Below, one piece after another: positions 1 to 8,513 of a DNA stretch of 64,000 nucleotides. Each line of letters opens with the position of its first letter. The stretch's first letter is position 1. Source of the stretch: Sphingomonas beigongshangi (GTDB taxonomy: Bacteria; Pseudomonadota; Alphaproteobacteria; Sphingomonadales; Sphingomonadaceae); contig NZ_JADHDT010000002.1 of NCBI RefSeq assembly GCF_016820445.1, positions 248,001-312,000 on the forward strand, in the 5' to 3' direction. The position numbers and the translations under genes were made by a program. Below the pieces are notes generated by a model, which saw nothing but the letters and a program-made list of their open reading frames with translations, made no database searches and was not told where the DNA came from.

Positions 1-129
1 CTTTCGGAGGCGCCGAGCCACGGACTGCCCGCGTTGATCTACGATCATCGCTGCTCCGGATCGCAGGCCTATATCGACCTTGCGCGCGAGCTGATCGCGC
101 GTCTGCCGCAACAGGCGGTCGCGGCATGA
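1..129 (+). CDS. parA: ParA chromosome-partitioning ATPase (3' end only)
   Basis: The window opens inside this gene; only the last 42 codons are present, read in frame from base 1 to the TGA at 127-129. The fragment begins [15 protein letters not shown], which matches the C-terminal signature of ParA/Soj ATPases, and ends [12 protein letters not shown]. ParA is the Walker-type ATPase that moves ParB-parS complexes during chromosome segregation. The stop codon overlaps the parB start (ATGA), the usual translationally coupled parAB arrangement near the origin in alphaproteobacteria. The N-terminal ATPase motifs lie outside the window. Confidence 0.9.
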   Translation, partial: LSEAPSHGLPALIYDHRCSGSQAYIDLARELIARLPQQAVAA

Positions 130-1031
130 GCGAGCAGGGAAAGCGGCAACGACCGGCAGGGTTGGGAAGGGGCCTTTCCGCCCTGTTGGGCGAAATGGCG
201 AGCGAGGCGCCAATCTCGCGCGATGGCACGGCGCCGGTACCGTCAGGGGTACGCATGCTGCCGGTGAGCGCGCTGTCGCCGCATCCGGACCAGCCGCGTC
301 GTCATTTCGATGAGGCGGCCCTCGATGAACTGGCGGCTTCGATCTCCGCCCGCGGATTGATCCAGCCCATCGTCGTGCGCCCGCATGGGCACGATTATCA
401 GATCGTCGCGGGCGAGCGACGGTGGCGCGCGGCGCAGCGGGCGCGGTTGCACGAAGTGCCCGTCGTCGTCCGCGAATTCGACGACGCGCAAACGCTCGAG
501 ATCGCGCTGATCGAGAACATCCAGCGGCAGGATCTCAATGCGATAGAAGAAGCGCAAGCTTATCAAAGGCTCGCGGGAGAATACGGCCATACGCAGGAGG
601 CGCTGGCCAAAATCGTGCACAAGTCGCGTAGCCACGTCGCCAATCTGCTGCGGTTGCTCGAATTGCCGGATCCGGTCCAGGCGCGTGTCACCGATGGATC
701 GCTATCGATGGGACATGCGCGCGCGCTGCTGGGATCGCGCGATGTCGAAGGACTTGCCGAGCAGGTCATAGCCCGTGGCCTCTCGGTCCGGGAGACGGAG
801 AAGCTCGCAAAGGGGGCCAAGCCCGAGCGCGCGGGCGGCAGGCCTGCGACGCGCGTCGCCGCGCCGGAACCCGATGCGGACATCGCCGCGCTGGAACGGC
901 AGCTGTCCGACCTTCTCGGTCTCGGAGTGCGCGTCGCGTTCGGCGAGAAGGGCGGTACGCTGACGCTCAGCTATTCGACGCTCGACCAGCTCGACATGAT
1001 CTGCCAGCGATTGACGGGCGACACGATCTGA
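126..1031 (+). CDS. parB: ParB chromosome-partitioning CTPase / parS-binding protein
   Basis: This 301-residue protein has the full ParB layout. A basic N-terminus ([16 protein letters not shown]) is the ParA-stimulating peptide. The ParB/Srx CTPase domain follows, with [11 protein letters not shown] (about residues 97-107) and [14 protein letters not shown] (about 132-145). A helix-turn-helix around residues 155-180 ([20 protein letters not shown]) reads parS, and the C-terminus is the dimerisation domain. ParB loads on parS, spreads with CTP and works with ParA in segregation. It overlaps parA by ATGA. No parS site (CACGTG-centred 16-mer) was recognised in the window. Confidence 0.96.
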   Translation: MSEQGKRQRPAGLGRGLSALLGEMASEAPISRDGTAPVPSGVRMLPVSALSPHPDQPRRHFDEAALDELAASISARGLIQPIVVRPHGHDYQIVAGERRWRAAQRARLHEVPVVVREFDDAQTLEIALIENIQRQDLNAIEEAQAYQRLAGEYGHTQEALAKIVHKSRSHVANLLRLLELPDPVQARVTDGSLSMGHARALLGSRDVEGLAEQVIARGLSVRETEKLAKGAKPERAGGRPATRVAAPEPDADIAALERQLSDLLGLGVRVAFGEKGGTLTLSYSTLDQLDMICQRLTGDTI

Positions 1032-1042
1032 ACCCTGGCGTT

Positions 1043-1175
1043 TGATCCACGTACGTGGAAGCGGTACCCGCCCGCACCCATATCCGGCCGCCTACGCAGC
1101 CTGTCGTGAAAGACCATCCGGGGGTGGGTGAGGACCGGTACCGCGCTGATCCAGCCTCGCTGGATCGCACACTAG
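1043..1175. repeat. 133-bp dispersed intergenic element, copy A
   Basis: This element fills the gap between the convergent parB and holA genes. It starts TGATCCACGTACGTGG, a small palindrome, continues with a long imperfect inverted repeat beginning GCGGTACC and closing GGTACCGC, then has the short hairpin GATCCAGCCTCGCTGGATC and ends CACTAG. The terminal CTAG supplies the holA stop codon (TAG on the minus strand, 1172-1174). It aligns along its whole length, without a length change, to 38261-38393. It may act as a bidirectional terminator or be a REP/MITE-like element; no encoded protein is seen. Confidence 0.8.
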
Positions 1176-2191
1176 CCGCGGCGCTCGACGCCGCGGGTGA
1201 GTTCGGTCATGGCATGGTCCGCGACCACGCTGCCCGCATTGCCGCTCGCCATCACCGCGCGCTCGGCGTGGCGGACGCGCATCAACGCGGTCGCCAACAT
1301 CGCGGGCGTCCAGCGGCGCAAGGCCTGCGCGGTCGCCGCCTCCTCGCGGAAGAATATCCGGTGACGCTTGAAGACGCTGTCCTGCGTAGCGCCGCCGTCG
1401 ATGTCCGCCCGCATCTCGGCCAGGGTCATCAGCCGACGCGCGAGCAGACGCAGCCATGGTATCGGCGACGTGCCCGCCTCGTTGAGGCGGACGAGTTCGG
1501 CGCCGAGGACGGCGGTCCGCCCGGCCACGATCGCCTCGATCACGCTCCCCATCTCGGCTTCCCCGAGGTCGGCGCCGATCGCATCGAGCGCGGCCTCATC
1601 CGCATCCCTCGGGCGATCGGGCGCCGCATCGAGGAACAGCGCAAGCTTGTCGATTTCCTTGGCAAGGATGGCGCGATCCCCGGCGCAGGCGGCGGCAAGC
1701 CGATGCGTCACCGCGCCATGCGGCCGCATGCCAGCGTCGCGTAGCAGCGTCGCCGCCAGCTTCTCCAGATCGGCGGCGCTGGGTTCGTAGCAGGCGAATG
1801 CCATGGCCCGGGGACTGTCGATCGCCAGTTTGACGATCTTCGCCGTCGACTTGACCGTCGGCGCGAGGGCAACCACCGGGTTGCCGGCATGATCGGCGTT
1901 CAACAGGGCCGACAGGGCGTCGAGGCTTTCCTCTCCGACCGACGCTATCCGGATATGGCGGGCGCCACCGAACAGCGACAAGGCGGCGGCCTCGTCGACG
2001 AGCCGGGCCGGGTCGCCCTTCAGCATCGCCCCGTCCAGATCGATCCGTTCCGCATCCGGGCCCATCGCATGCGCCAGTCGGCCGGCGAGTTCGGCCGCCG
2101 CCGATGCATCCGGTCCATGCAGCAGAAACAGACGCATGTCCGGAGACGGACGTTCCATCGCGGCGCGGATATCGCGCGCATTGGCCTTCAC
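1172..2191 (-). CDS. holA: DNA polymerase III subunit delta
   Basis: This 339-residue protein matches HolA, the delta subunit that opens the beta sliding clamp within the clamp-loader complex. The N-terminus (MKANARDIRAAMERPSPDMR followed by LFLLHGPDA) is the typical delta start, and the glycine/alanine-rich AAA-like core and C-terminal helical collar region (PWLRLLARRLMTLAEMRADI) are present at the family length. It is the last gene of the minus-strand operon leuS-lptE-holA, 16 bases after the lptE stop. Its own stop codon falls in the terminal CTAG of the dispersed repeat at 1043-1175. Confidence 0.93.
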   Translation of the reverse strand: MKANARDIRAAMERPSPDMRLFLLHGPDASAAAELAGRLAHAMGPDAERIDLDGAMLKGDPARLVDEAAALSLFGGARHIRIASVGEESLDALSALLNADHAGNPVVALAPTVKSTAKIVKLAIDSPRAMAFACYEPSAADLEKLAATLLRDAGMRPHGAVTHRLAAACAGDRAILAKEIDKLALFLDAAPDRPRDADEAALDAIGADLGEAEMGSVIEAIVAGRTAVLGAELVRLNEAGTSPIPWLRLLARRLMTLAEMRADIDGGATQDSVFKRHRIFFREEAATAQALRRWTPAMLATALMRVRHAERAVMASGNAGSVVADHAMTELTRGVERRG

Positions 2192-2207
2192 GGGCGCGCC
2201 AGCCGCA

Positions 2208-2708
2208 TCAGCGCGCCGGCTGACGGCGCCGGGCGTACAACGCTAGCTTCGCGACGATCTGGTCGGCGACGATGCCCGACAACCGTTCCAGCGCGGTATT
2301 TTCGGCGGCGATGGTCGCATATTCCGACGACGCGATGACATCGATGCCGGCGTCCGACCCGGCCGTCGCGTCGAGCATCACCGCGCCATCGCTGAGATCG
2401 ACGAGCTGATACCGTGCCCGGAGCGTCCGTCGCTCGCGGGTCACGCTGTCGTCACGCCGTACGCCAAGGCCCGCGATCGAATCGTCGAGCTTGACGTCAA
2501 GGCGGTAGCGCGGAGTGCCCGAGGCGGCGAGCCGGTCCCGCAGCGCGTTTGCCATCAGCCAGCCGGATTTGCCCTGGATCGGCGAAACGTCGACCGCCGC
2601 CAGCGTCTGAGCGACGCTGCCACCGGCACCCCCCGCATAGAGCGGATGCAGGCCGCAGGCGGTGAGCGGCGCCAGCAGCAGCAGGGGAAGGATGAGCCGA
2701 GTCATCAT
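2208..2708 (-). CDS. lptE: LPS-assembly lipoprotein LptE
   Basis: The 166-residue product begins with a lipoprotein signal ([14 protein letters not shown]) and a lipobox cysteine followed by GLHPLYAG, the hallmark LptE start after processing. LptE plugs the LptD barrel in the outer membrane and helps insert lipopolysaccharide (or, in sphingomonads, glycosphingolipid-containing envelopes with the same machinery). The rest is the single LptE fold with low sequence conservation. It overlaps the leuS stop by four bases (ATGA) and sits between leuS and holA, the conserved alphaproteobacterial order. Confidence 0.92.
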   Translation of the reverse strand: MMTRLILPLLLLAPLTACGLHPLYAGGAGGSVAQTLAAVDVSPIQGKSGWLMANALRDRLAASGTPRYRLDVKLDDSIAGLGVRRDDSVTRERRTLRARYQLVDLSDGAVMLDATAGSDAGIDVIASSEYATIAAENTALERLSGIVADQIVAKLALYARRRQPAR

Positions 2709-5215
2709 GCGACGATGTTCACCAGCCGGCCCGGAACGACGATCACCTTCTTGGGGGCCTTGCCCTCGAGGGTGCGGACGATCTTGTCGGAGGCAAGGGC
2801 GGCTGCCTCGACGTCCTCCTTCGCCATGGTCTTCGGAAGGGTCAGCGTGTCGCGCAGCTTGCCGTTGACCTGCACCGCGATCGTCATCTCATCCTCTATG
2901 AGAAGCGCCGCATCCACCTCTGGCCAGGATGCGTCGGCGATCAGGCCATCGAAGCCGTTCTCCGCCCCCTTCTTCGCCCACGCCTCCTCGGCGATATGCG
3001 GTACCATCGGGGCGACCAGCAGCATCAGCCCATGGATCGCGTTGCTGCGCGATGGCGACGGGGCGGCCTTCTCGATGGCGCTGGTCAGTTCGTACAATTT
3101 GGCGACGGCCTTGTTGAAGGCCAGCGCTTCGATGTCTGCGCCGACGCCCTGGATCGTCTGATGAAGCTTGCGGTCGAGCGCGGGGTCGCCGCCTTCACCG
3201 GGTTCTGCCGGATCGGCGTCGAACAAGCGCCAAAGCCGCTGGACGAACCGCCACGACCCCTCGATGCCCGCTTCCGACCAGGGCAGGTCCCGCTCCGGCG
3301 GCGAATCCGACAGCATGAACCAACGCGTCGCGTCCGCGCCATATTGGTCGACGATCGGTTCGGGATCGACGGTGTTCTTCTTGGACTTGGACATCTTCTC
3401 GACGCGGCCGACCTGAATCGGCTGACCGGTCGCGATTTCGATGCCGTTTTCGACCTCCGCCGGGGAGAGCCAGCGACCGTCGGAGGATTTATAGGTCTCG
3501 TGCGTCACCATGCCCTGCGTGAACAGGCCGGTGAACGGCTCCGCGATATCGAGCATGCCGATATGCCGGAGCGCGCGGGTCCAGAACCGCGCGTAGAGCA
3601 GGTGGAGAATCGCATGCTCGACGCCGCCGATATACTGGCCGACGGGTAGCCAGCTTTCCGCCACCGCCCGGTCGAAGGGTTTGTCGTCGGGCTGGCTGGC
3701 GAAGCGGATGAAGTACCAGCTGGAATCGGCGAACGTGTCGAGCGTGTCGGTTTCGCGCAGCGCTTCGCCGCCGCAGGACGGGCAGGGGACGTGCTTCCAC
3801 GTCGGATGCCGGTCGAGCGGATTGCCGGGAACGTCGAACGTCACATCTTCCGGCAGGCGGACGGGCAGCTGCTCCTTGGGGACCGGCACGGCGCCGCAGG
3901 CGGCGCAATGGATGATCGGGATCGGCGTACCCCAGTAACGCTGGCGGCTGACGCCCCAGTCGCGCAGGCGATAGACGGTCGATCCCTTGCCCCAGCCGTC
4001 CTCTTCGGCGCGGCGTATCACCGCGCGCTTGGCATCCTCGATGTCCATGCCGTCGAGGAACCGCGAATTCACGATCGTGCCCGGCCCGGTATAGGCTTCG
4101 TCGCCGTCGAAGGCCGGATCCGTCCGCTCGCCCTCGGACACCACGCGGCGTACGGGCAGCGCGTATTTACGCGCGAAATCGAGGTCGCGCTGGTCATGGG
4201 CCGGCACACCGAAGACGGCGCCGGTTCCATAGTCCATCAGCACGAAATTCGCGATGAAGACGGGCAGACGCCAATCGGGGTCGAGCGGATGCGCGGCGGT
4301 CAGACCGGTGTCGAAGCCGAGCTTTTCCTGCGTCTCGAGCTCCGCGGCGGTGGTGCCGCCCTGTTTGCAGCGCTCGATGAACGCCGCCACGTCGGGCCGA
4401 TCAGCCAGAGCCTGTGCGATCGGGTGATCGGCCGCGACCGCGACGAAGCTTGCACCGAAGATCGTGTCCGGGCGGGTCGAGAAGACCTCGACGGATTCGC
4501 CGTTCGACAGGTCGAAGCGGAATTGCAGGCCCTGGCTCTTGCCGATCCAGTTCTCCTGCATCAGCTTGACCTTGTCCGGCCAGTCCTTGAGATCGCCAAG
4601 CCCCTCGATCAGCTCGTCGGCGAAGTCCGTGATCTTGAGGAACCACTGGCTCAGCTTGCGCTTCTCGACCAGTGCGCCGGATCGCCAGCCGCGCCCGTCG
4701 ATCACTTGCTCGTTGGCGAGCACGGTCATGTCGACCGGATCCCAGTTGACCGCGGATTCCTTGCGATAGACGAGTCCGTTCGCGAACATGTCGAGGAACA
4801 GCGCCTGCTCGTGCCCGTAATACTCGGGCTCGCACGTCGCCAGTTCGCGCGTCCAGTCCAGCGCGAAGCCGAGCCGCTTGAGCTGCGCCTTCATCGTCGC
4901 GATATTGGCGCGGGTCCAGGTGCCCGGATGCACGCCCTTCTCCATGGCGGCATTCTCGGCAGGCATGCCGAATGCGTCCCAGCCCATCGGGTGCAGCACT
5001 TCATAGCCGCGCATGCGACGATAGCGGGCCAGTACGTCGCCCATCGTATAGTTGCGGACATGCCCCATGTGGATGCGCCCCGACGGATAGGGGAACATCT
5101 CCAGCACATAGCTCTGCGGCTTGCCGCTATCGTCCTTCGCCGCGAACGTGCGACGGTCGTCCCAGATCGCCTGCCAGGCGGCGTCCGCCTTCAGTGCGTT
5201 GAAGCGTGATGCCAC
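2705..5215 (-). CDS. leuS: Leucyl-tRNA synthetase
   Basis: Class I aminoacyl-tRNA synthetase that charges tRNA-Leu. The HIGH-type motif is seen in [19 protein letters not shown] near the N-terminus, a CP1 editing insertion follows, and the KMSKS loop appears as [14 protein letters not shown] in the C-terminal half. The start chosen is the GTG at 5213-5215 (836 residues, beginning [15 protein letters not shown]) because a GGAG lies about ten bases upstream. An in-frame ATG at 5254 would add 13 residues but has no ribosome-binding site. It is the first strong member of the leuS-lptE-holA operon. Confidence 0.95.
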   Translation of the reverse strand: MASRFNALKADAAWQAIWDDRRTFAAKDDSGKPQSYVLEMFPYPSGRIHMGHVRNYTMGDVLARYRRMRGYEVLHPMGWDAFGMPAENAAMEKGVHPGTWTRANIATMKAQLKRLGFALDWTRELATCEPEYYGHEQALFLDMFANGLVYRKESAVNWDPVDMTVLANEQVIDGRGWRSGALVEKRKLSQWFLKITDFADELIEGLGDLKDWPDKVKLMQENWIGKSQGLQFRFDLSNGESVEVFSTRPDTIFGASFVAVAADHPIAQALADRPDVAAFIERCKQGGTTAAELETQEKLGFDTGLTAAHPLDPDWRLPVFIANFVLMDYGTGAVFGVPAHDQRDLDFARKYALPVRRVVSEGERTDPAFDGDEAYTGPGTIVNSRFLDGMDIEDAKRAVIRRAEEDGWGKGSTVYRLRDWGVSRQRYWGTPIPIIHCAACGAVPVPKEQLPVRLPEDVTFDVPGNPLDRHPTWKHVPCPSCGGEALRETDTLDTFADSSWYFIRFASQPDDKPFDRAVAESWLPVGQYIGGVEHAILHLLYARFWTRALRHIGMLDIAEPFTGLFTQGMVTHETYKSSDGRWLSPAEVENGIEIATGQPIQVGRVEKMSKSKKNTVDPEPIVDQYGADATRWFMLSDSPPERDLPWSEAGIEGSWRFVQRLWRLFDADPAEPGEGGDPALDRKLHQTIQGVGADIEALAFNKAVAKLYELTSAIEKAAPSPSRSNAIHGLMLLVAPMVPHIAEEAWAKKGAENGFDGLIADASWPEVDAALLIEDEMTIAVQVNGKLRDTLTLPKTMAKEDVEAAALASDKIVRTLEGKAPKKVIVVPGRLVNIVA

Positions 5216-5329
5216 GTGGGCTGAACTCCATTCATGTTTTCGGCTGCGCTTCATGCGGTGCCGGGCGGCGTCCGGGAAACAACGCCGCGCGCTGCTCGCC
5301 CGATCCTGGCCCCGGCATCGCCTCCGGCC

Positions 5330-5767
5330 TCAGCCGGCGATAGACGCACGGCGCAGGTCCCGCGCCTTGGTCAGGATGATATCCTCGAGCTTCTGGGTCG
5401 TCGCGGCGGCGACCGGCGCGGATACCCACTGACCGCCGCGATTGACCTCGCGCAGCGCCGCGACACGTACCGCGTCCGCGCGCAGATCCTGGTCGAGGAT
5501 GGACACGGTGACCTTCATCCGCTCGGTCGGCACCTGCGGATTCACGTACCAGTCGGTGACGATGACACCGCCGTTCGAGTCGGTCTGCACCAGAGGCATG
5601 AACGACAGGGTATCGAGGCTGGCGCGCCACAGGTAGGAATTGACGCCGATCGTCGTAACTTTCGACGCGGCGAGATCGGCCTGGGCCGTGCCGCTGCGGC
5701 CGCCGCATGCGGCAAGCGGCAGTGCGACGACGGCGACCATGAGGGCGGTGCGCAACGGGCGGATCAT
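5330..5767 (-). CDS. DUF3576 domain-containing lipoprotein
   Basis: A 145-residue protein with a lipoprotein signal (MIRPLRTALMVAVVALPLAAC) and lipobox cysteine. The mature part (SYLWRASLDTLSFMPL, TDWYVNPQVPTERMKV, LREVNRGGQWVSAP) matches the DUF3576 family found upstream of leuS in many alphaproteobacteria. The function is unknown; an envelope role is inferred only from the lipobox and the lptE neighbour. The start at 5767 has AAGGA about ten bases upstream; the reading frame is open further upstream to 5998 but that part looks non-coding. It probably leads the leuS-lptE-holA operon (gap to leuS about 110 bases). Confidence 0.88.
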   Translation of the reverse strand: MIRPLRTALMVAVVALPLAACGGRSGTAQADLAASKVTTIGVNSYLWRASLDTLSFMPLVQTDSNGGVIVTDWYVNPQVPTERMKVTVSILDQDLRADAVRVAALREVNRGGQWVSAPVAAATTQKLEDIILTKARDLRRASIAG

Positions 5768-5970
5768 GGGCGGGTAGTCCTTGGTCGAGAAATCCCTTTC
5801 ATCCCTACAGGCGCGCCGATGCGCCCGCAAGAAGCCGTGCCGATGAGACAACCTGTGTGTCTGATGCAACAGTCGGACAAAATGATGCGGCCGTGACACG
5901 GTTGGGCATGTTGGCGTGCGGCCGAATCGTGGTAGGCGCGTTGCTGCGGGATTCTGATGGGGTTCGACTC

Positions 5971-6693
5971 GTGAGCACGAAGCGTGCGATGGCTGCATTG
6001 ATGGCGGGGGCGCTTGTCGTCACCGGCATCGCTGTCGCACCCGCATTCGGTGCCGCGGAGAAGGCGCAGGGCGTGCGCCGTATCGCCGCCCCGCTCCGCT
6101 TTTCCGGTGCCTTCACGCCGGCAGCCGCCGATCCGCGCCTTGCGGCCGTGATGGCACGTGCCGGTCTCGACGACACGGCGTTCCGGTTCACGCCGGCGGA
6201 ATCGACGCAGGACAAGCGCGCGATCACCGTGGCCGTGCGCGCGCGCTCGAACCGCGTCGCGCTCGCCGCCGCCGATGCCAGCCGCGCCGGCCTGGCCAAG
6301 CCTGCCACCCTGGGCATCCAGCCGAGCGCGTACAGCCTCGGCGCGTCCGTGGCGTGGAAGCGCTTCTCGCTGTCCGGCGACGTATCGCACTTGGACATGG
6401 GCCCGCAGCCGGGTAGCCGCGAGACGACCGACGTCGCGCTGACCTACAAGGCCGGCCGCGCGAGCAGCAGACTGACCGCGACCACCGATCGTCCGCTGGC
6501 GGGAACGAGCAAGCTCGTCGAGGAGGCACCGAGCTATTCGGTCGATCTGTCGAGTTCCTACTCGCTGACGCGGCATATCGATCTGACTGCGGGCATGCGC
6601 TATCGGTCGGATCGCGAGCGGCTGGCGCGGCTGGGCGACGACGATCATCGCGACAGCCAGTCGGTATACGTGGGCACGGCCTTCCGCTTCTAA
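5971..6693 (+). CDS. Hypothetical exported protein, possible outer-membrane beta-barrel
   Basis: No family was recognised. The proposed GTG start gives 240 residues beginning with a basic stretch and a hydrophobic signal sequence (MAALMAGALVVTGIAVAPAFG) with likely cleavage after AFGAA. The mature part has alternating strand-like patterns (YSLGASVAWKRFSLSGDVSH, YSVDLSSSYSLTRHIDLTAG) and ends in the aromatic residue Phe (YVGTAFRF), the signature of outer-membrane barrels. An ATG at 5857 would add 38 residues before the signal sequence and is less likely. It diverges from the DUF3576 operon. A short hairpin with T residues (6703-6718) follows the stop. Confidence 0.7.
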   Translation: MSTKRAMAALMAGALVVTGIAVAPAFGAAEKAQGVRRIAAPLRFSGAFTPAAADPRLAAVMARAGLDDTAFRFTPAESTQDKRAITVAVRARSNRVALAAADASRAGLAKPATLGIQPSAYSLGASVAWKRFSLSGDVSHLDMGPQPGSRETTDVALTYKAGRASSRLTATTDRPLAGTSKLVEEAPSYSVDLSSSYSLTRHIDLTAGMRYRSDRERLARLGDDDHRDSQSVYVGTAFRF

Positions 6694-6943
6694 GCGGATC
6701 TGAGGCGCTTTCGCCTTTGGCGTCCAACTGCCGGCGCCACATGCGGCTGGGGTTCGCGCTGTCCAAATCCTCCGCAAATCGTGCTCGTCGCGGAAAATCG
6801 CATGTTCGCGGCCACCCGATCTTCCTGACCAGCCAGACGCCGACCGCGGCCTTGGCTGGCACGGCATGACGGATGACCGCAACCGGCAAACGCCTGCCAC
6901 GCCAGGGCCGTTCGCAGCGCTGATCGAGCCATGTATGATCCAA

Positions 6944-8464
6944 TCAGGGGACGGGCGCGCCCACGTTGGGCAAGGTGGCATTCTCCGCGCGCGGCATCTT
7001 CCCAAAAAGGGTACGGTCGCCGGGGCCGAAGGCGAATTTCCACAGGATCAGCAGATAGGTCCCCGCGATCGCGGGTTCGCCGAACAGAAGCTCTGCCCAT
7101 TCGAGCCGATGCGGCAGCATGGTGAATGCGGTGCCCACGACGATCGCCGCGACGGCAGCACCCGCGAGCGTCCAGCGCCACGGCGACACGGGCGCCCCGA
7201 GGATGCGGCCCAGCAGCCGCGCCTTGATCAGCGACGTCATGCCGACGCTCAGCATCAGGGCGAGCGCGGGGCCGGCGGCCTGCCATGTCTCGGGCCAGCC
7301 TAGGCGGCGGGCGGCCACGATGAAGCCGATGCTGAGCAGGATCTGCACGCCCAGCATCGCGGTGGATATCATCAGATTGCGATGACGCGCGGTATAGACC
7401 AGCGCCGATTCGCACACCGCGCCGGTGGAGGCGAGCACTTCCGCGGCGAGCAGAAAGCCCAAGGCATAGCTGCCCGCCACGAACTGCGGCCCGACGACGC
7501 CCATCACCGCTTCGCCGGGGATCGAACCCATCAACGCCAGGCAGCCTTGCGCCGCCATGATCCAGAAGGCGACCTGCCGCACCTGGTTGGCGATGGCGGC
7601 GCGATCGCCGATCGCCAGGCTTTGCGTGATGACGGGCCCCAGGATGGGGTCGAAGCTCGTCTTGAGCTTCTGCGGCAAGCTCGCGACCTGCTGGGCCATG
7701 TAATAGATACCGACCACCTTGGGTTCGAACGCCATGCCCAGGATGAAGCGATCCACATTGCGGCTTCCCCATTCCAGCGCGTCCGCACCGGCAAGCGGGG
7801 CGTTGGCGCGGGCCAGCGCGAACAAGGCGCCCGGACGCGGCGACCAGTCGTGCGGCAGGCCATAGCTGCGCAGGAACGGCACGATGCTGGCGATCAGCGC
7901 CGCGGTCATCGAAGCGACATAGGAAAGGACGAGCCCGTCCTTGATCGTGACGAAGGAGAAGGCCCAGGCGGCGATCGAGATCGTCCACGGTTCCACCACC
8001 GCACGCGCCGTGACGGCGGCCTTGACGTCATGACGATAGGCGAGCGCGGCGAGGCTGACGTCGGACCAGGCGACCGCGACGATGATGCAGGGCAGGAATC
8101 GGTCGAGCCCCGTGACCTGCGTGTTGGCGTACATCACCTCGGGAAAGGCGATCAGCACCGCGCTTGCGGCGATCGATGCGAGGAAGGCGACCGCCAGAGC
8201 GTCCCAGACGACGTCGACGTGCGACCGATCGTCCGCCGAGGACAGCGCCTGCGCCAGTCCGCGCTTGAGGCCCAGCGTCGCGAGCAGGGCGGCAAGTTCG
8301 ACCACCACCACCGCAAGGGCGAACCGGCCGACGAGATCGGCGCCGTAGAGGCGGCCCGCGATGAACAGGAACGGGATGCGTGCGGCAAGACGCAGGATGA
8401 ACCCCGCGATATTGGTGCGCCCGCCCTTGGCCAGCGCGTCGATATCCTGATTCTTGGACATCAT
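6944..8464 (-). CDS. Polysaccharide/lipid-linked oligosaccharide flippase, Wzx-type
   Basis: A 506-residue integral membrane protein with about 12-14 hydrophobic helices spread over the whole length and the MOP-superfamily pattern seen in O-antigen/exopolysaccharide flippases (AGFILRLAARIPFLFIAGRLYGADLVGRFALA; NVDRFILGMAFEPKVVGIYYMAQQVASLPQKL). It would move undecaprenyl-linked sugar units across the inner membrane. No glycosyltransferase genes are adjacent. It lies 49 bases after the polA stop on the same strand, so it may share its transcript. The start may be the first or second of two adjacent ATG codons. Confidence 0.85.
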   Translation of the reverse strand: MMSKNQDIDALAKGGRTNIAGFILRLAARIPFLFIAGRLYGADLVGRFALAVVVVELAALLATLGLKRGLAQALSSADDRSHVDVVWDALAVAFLASIAASAVLIAFPEVMYANTQVTGLDRFLPCIIVAVAWSDVSLAALAYRHDVKAAVTARAVVEPWTISIAAWAFSFVTIKDGLVLSYVASMTAALIASIVPFLRSYGLPHDWSPRPGALFALARANAPLAGADALEWGSRNVDRFILGMAFEPKVVGIYYMAQQVASLPQKLKTSFDPILGPVITQSLAIGDRAAIANQVRQVAFWIMAAQGCLALMGSIPGEAVMGVVGPQFVAGSYALGFLLAAEVLASTGAVCESALVYTARHRNLMISTAMLGVQILLSIGFIVAARRLGWPETWQAAGPALALMLSVGMTSLIKARLLGRILGAPVSPWRWTLAGAAVAAIVVGTAFTMLPHRLEWAELLFGEPAIAGTYLLILWKFAFGPGDRTLFGKMPRAENATLPNVGAPVP

Positions 8465-8513
8465 CGGCGAAGGACCGTCGGAACGCAGGGGGCAAAGCCG
8501 TCCGTAAGGGCGA

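Noticed and set aside
1043..1058. CCACGTACGTGG palindrome next to parB as a possible parS site
   Set aside because: Its centre differs from the CACGTG core of parS, the flanks do not match, and the same palindrome recurs in the dispersed element at 38261, far from parAB.
6694..6943. Possible remnant gene or repeat in the gap before the flippase
   Set aside because: Open frames here give Arg/Trp-rich products with no family and no ribosome-binding site. A dispersed repeat is possible, but no second copy is in the window.
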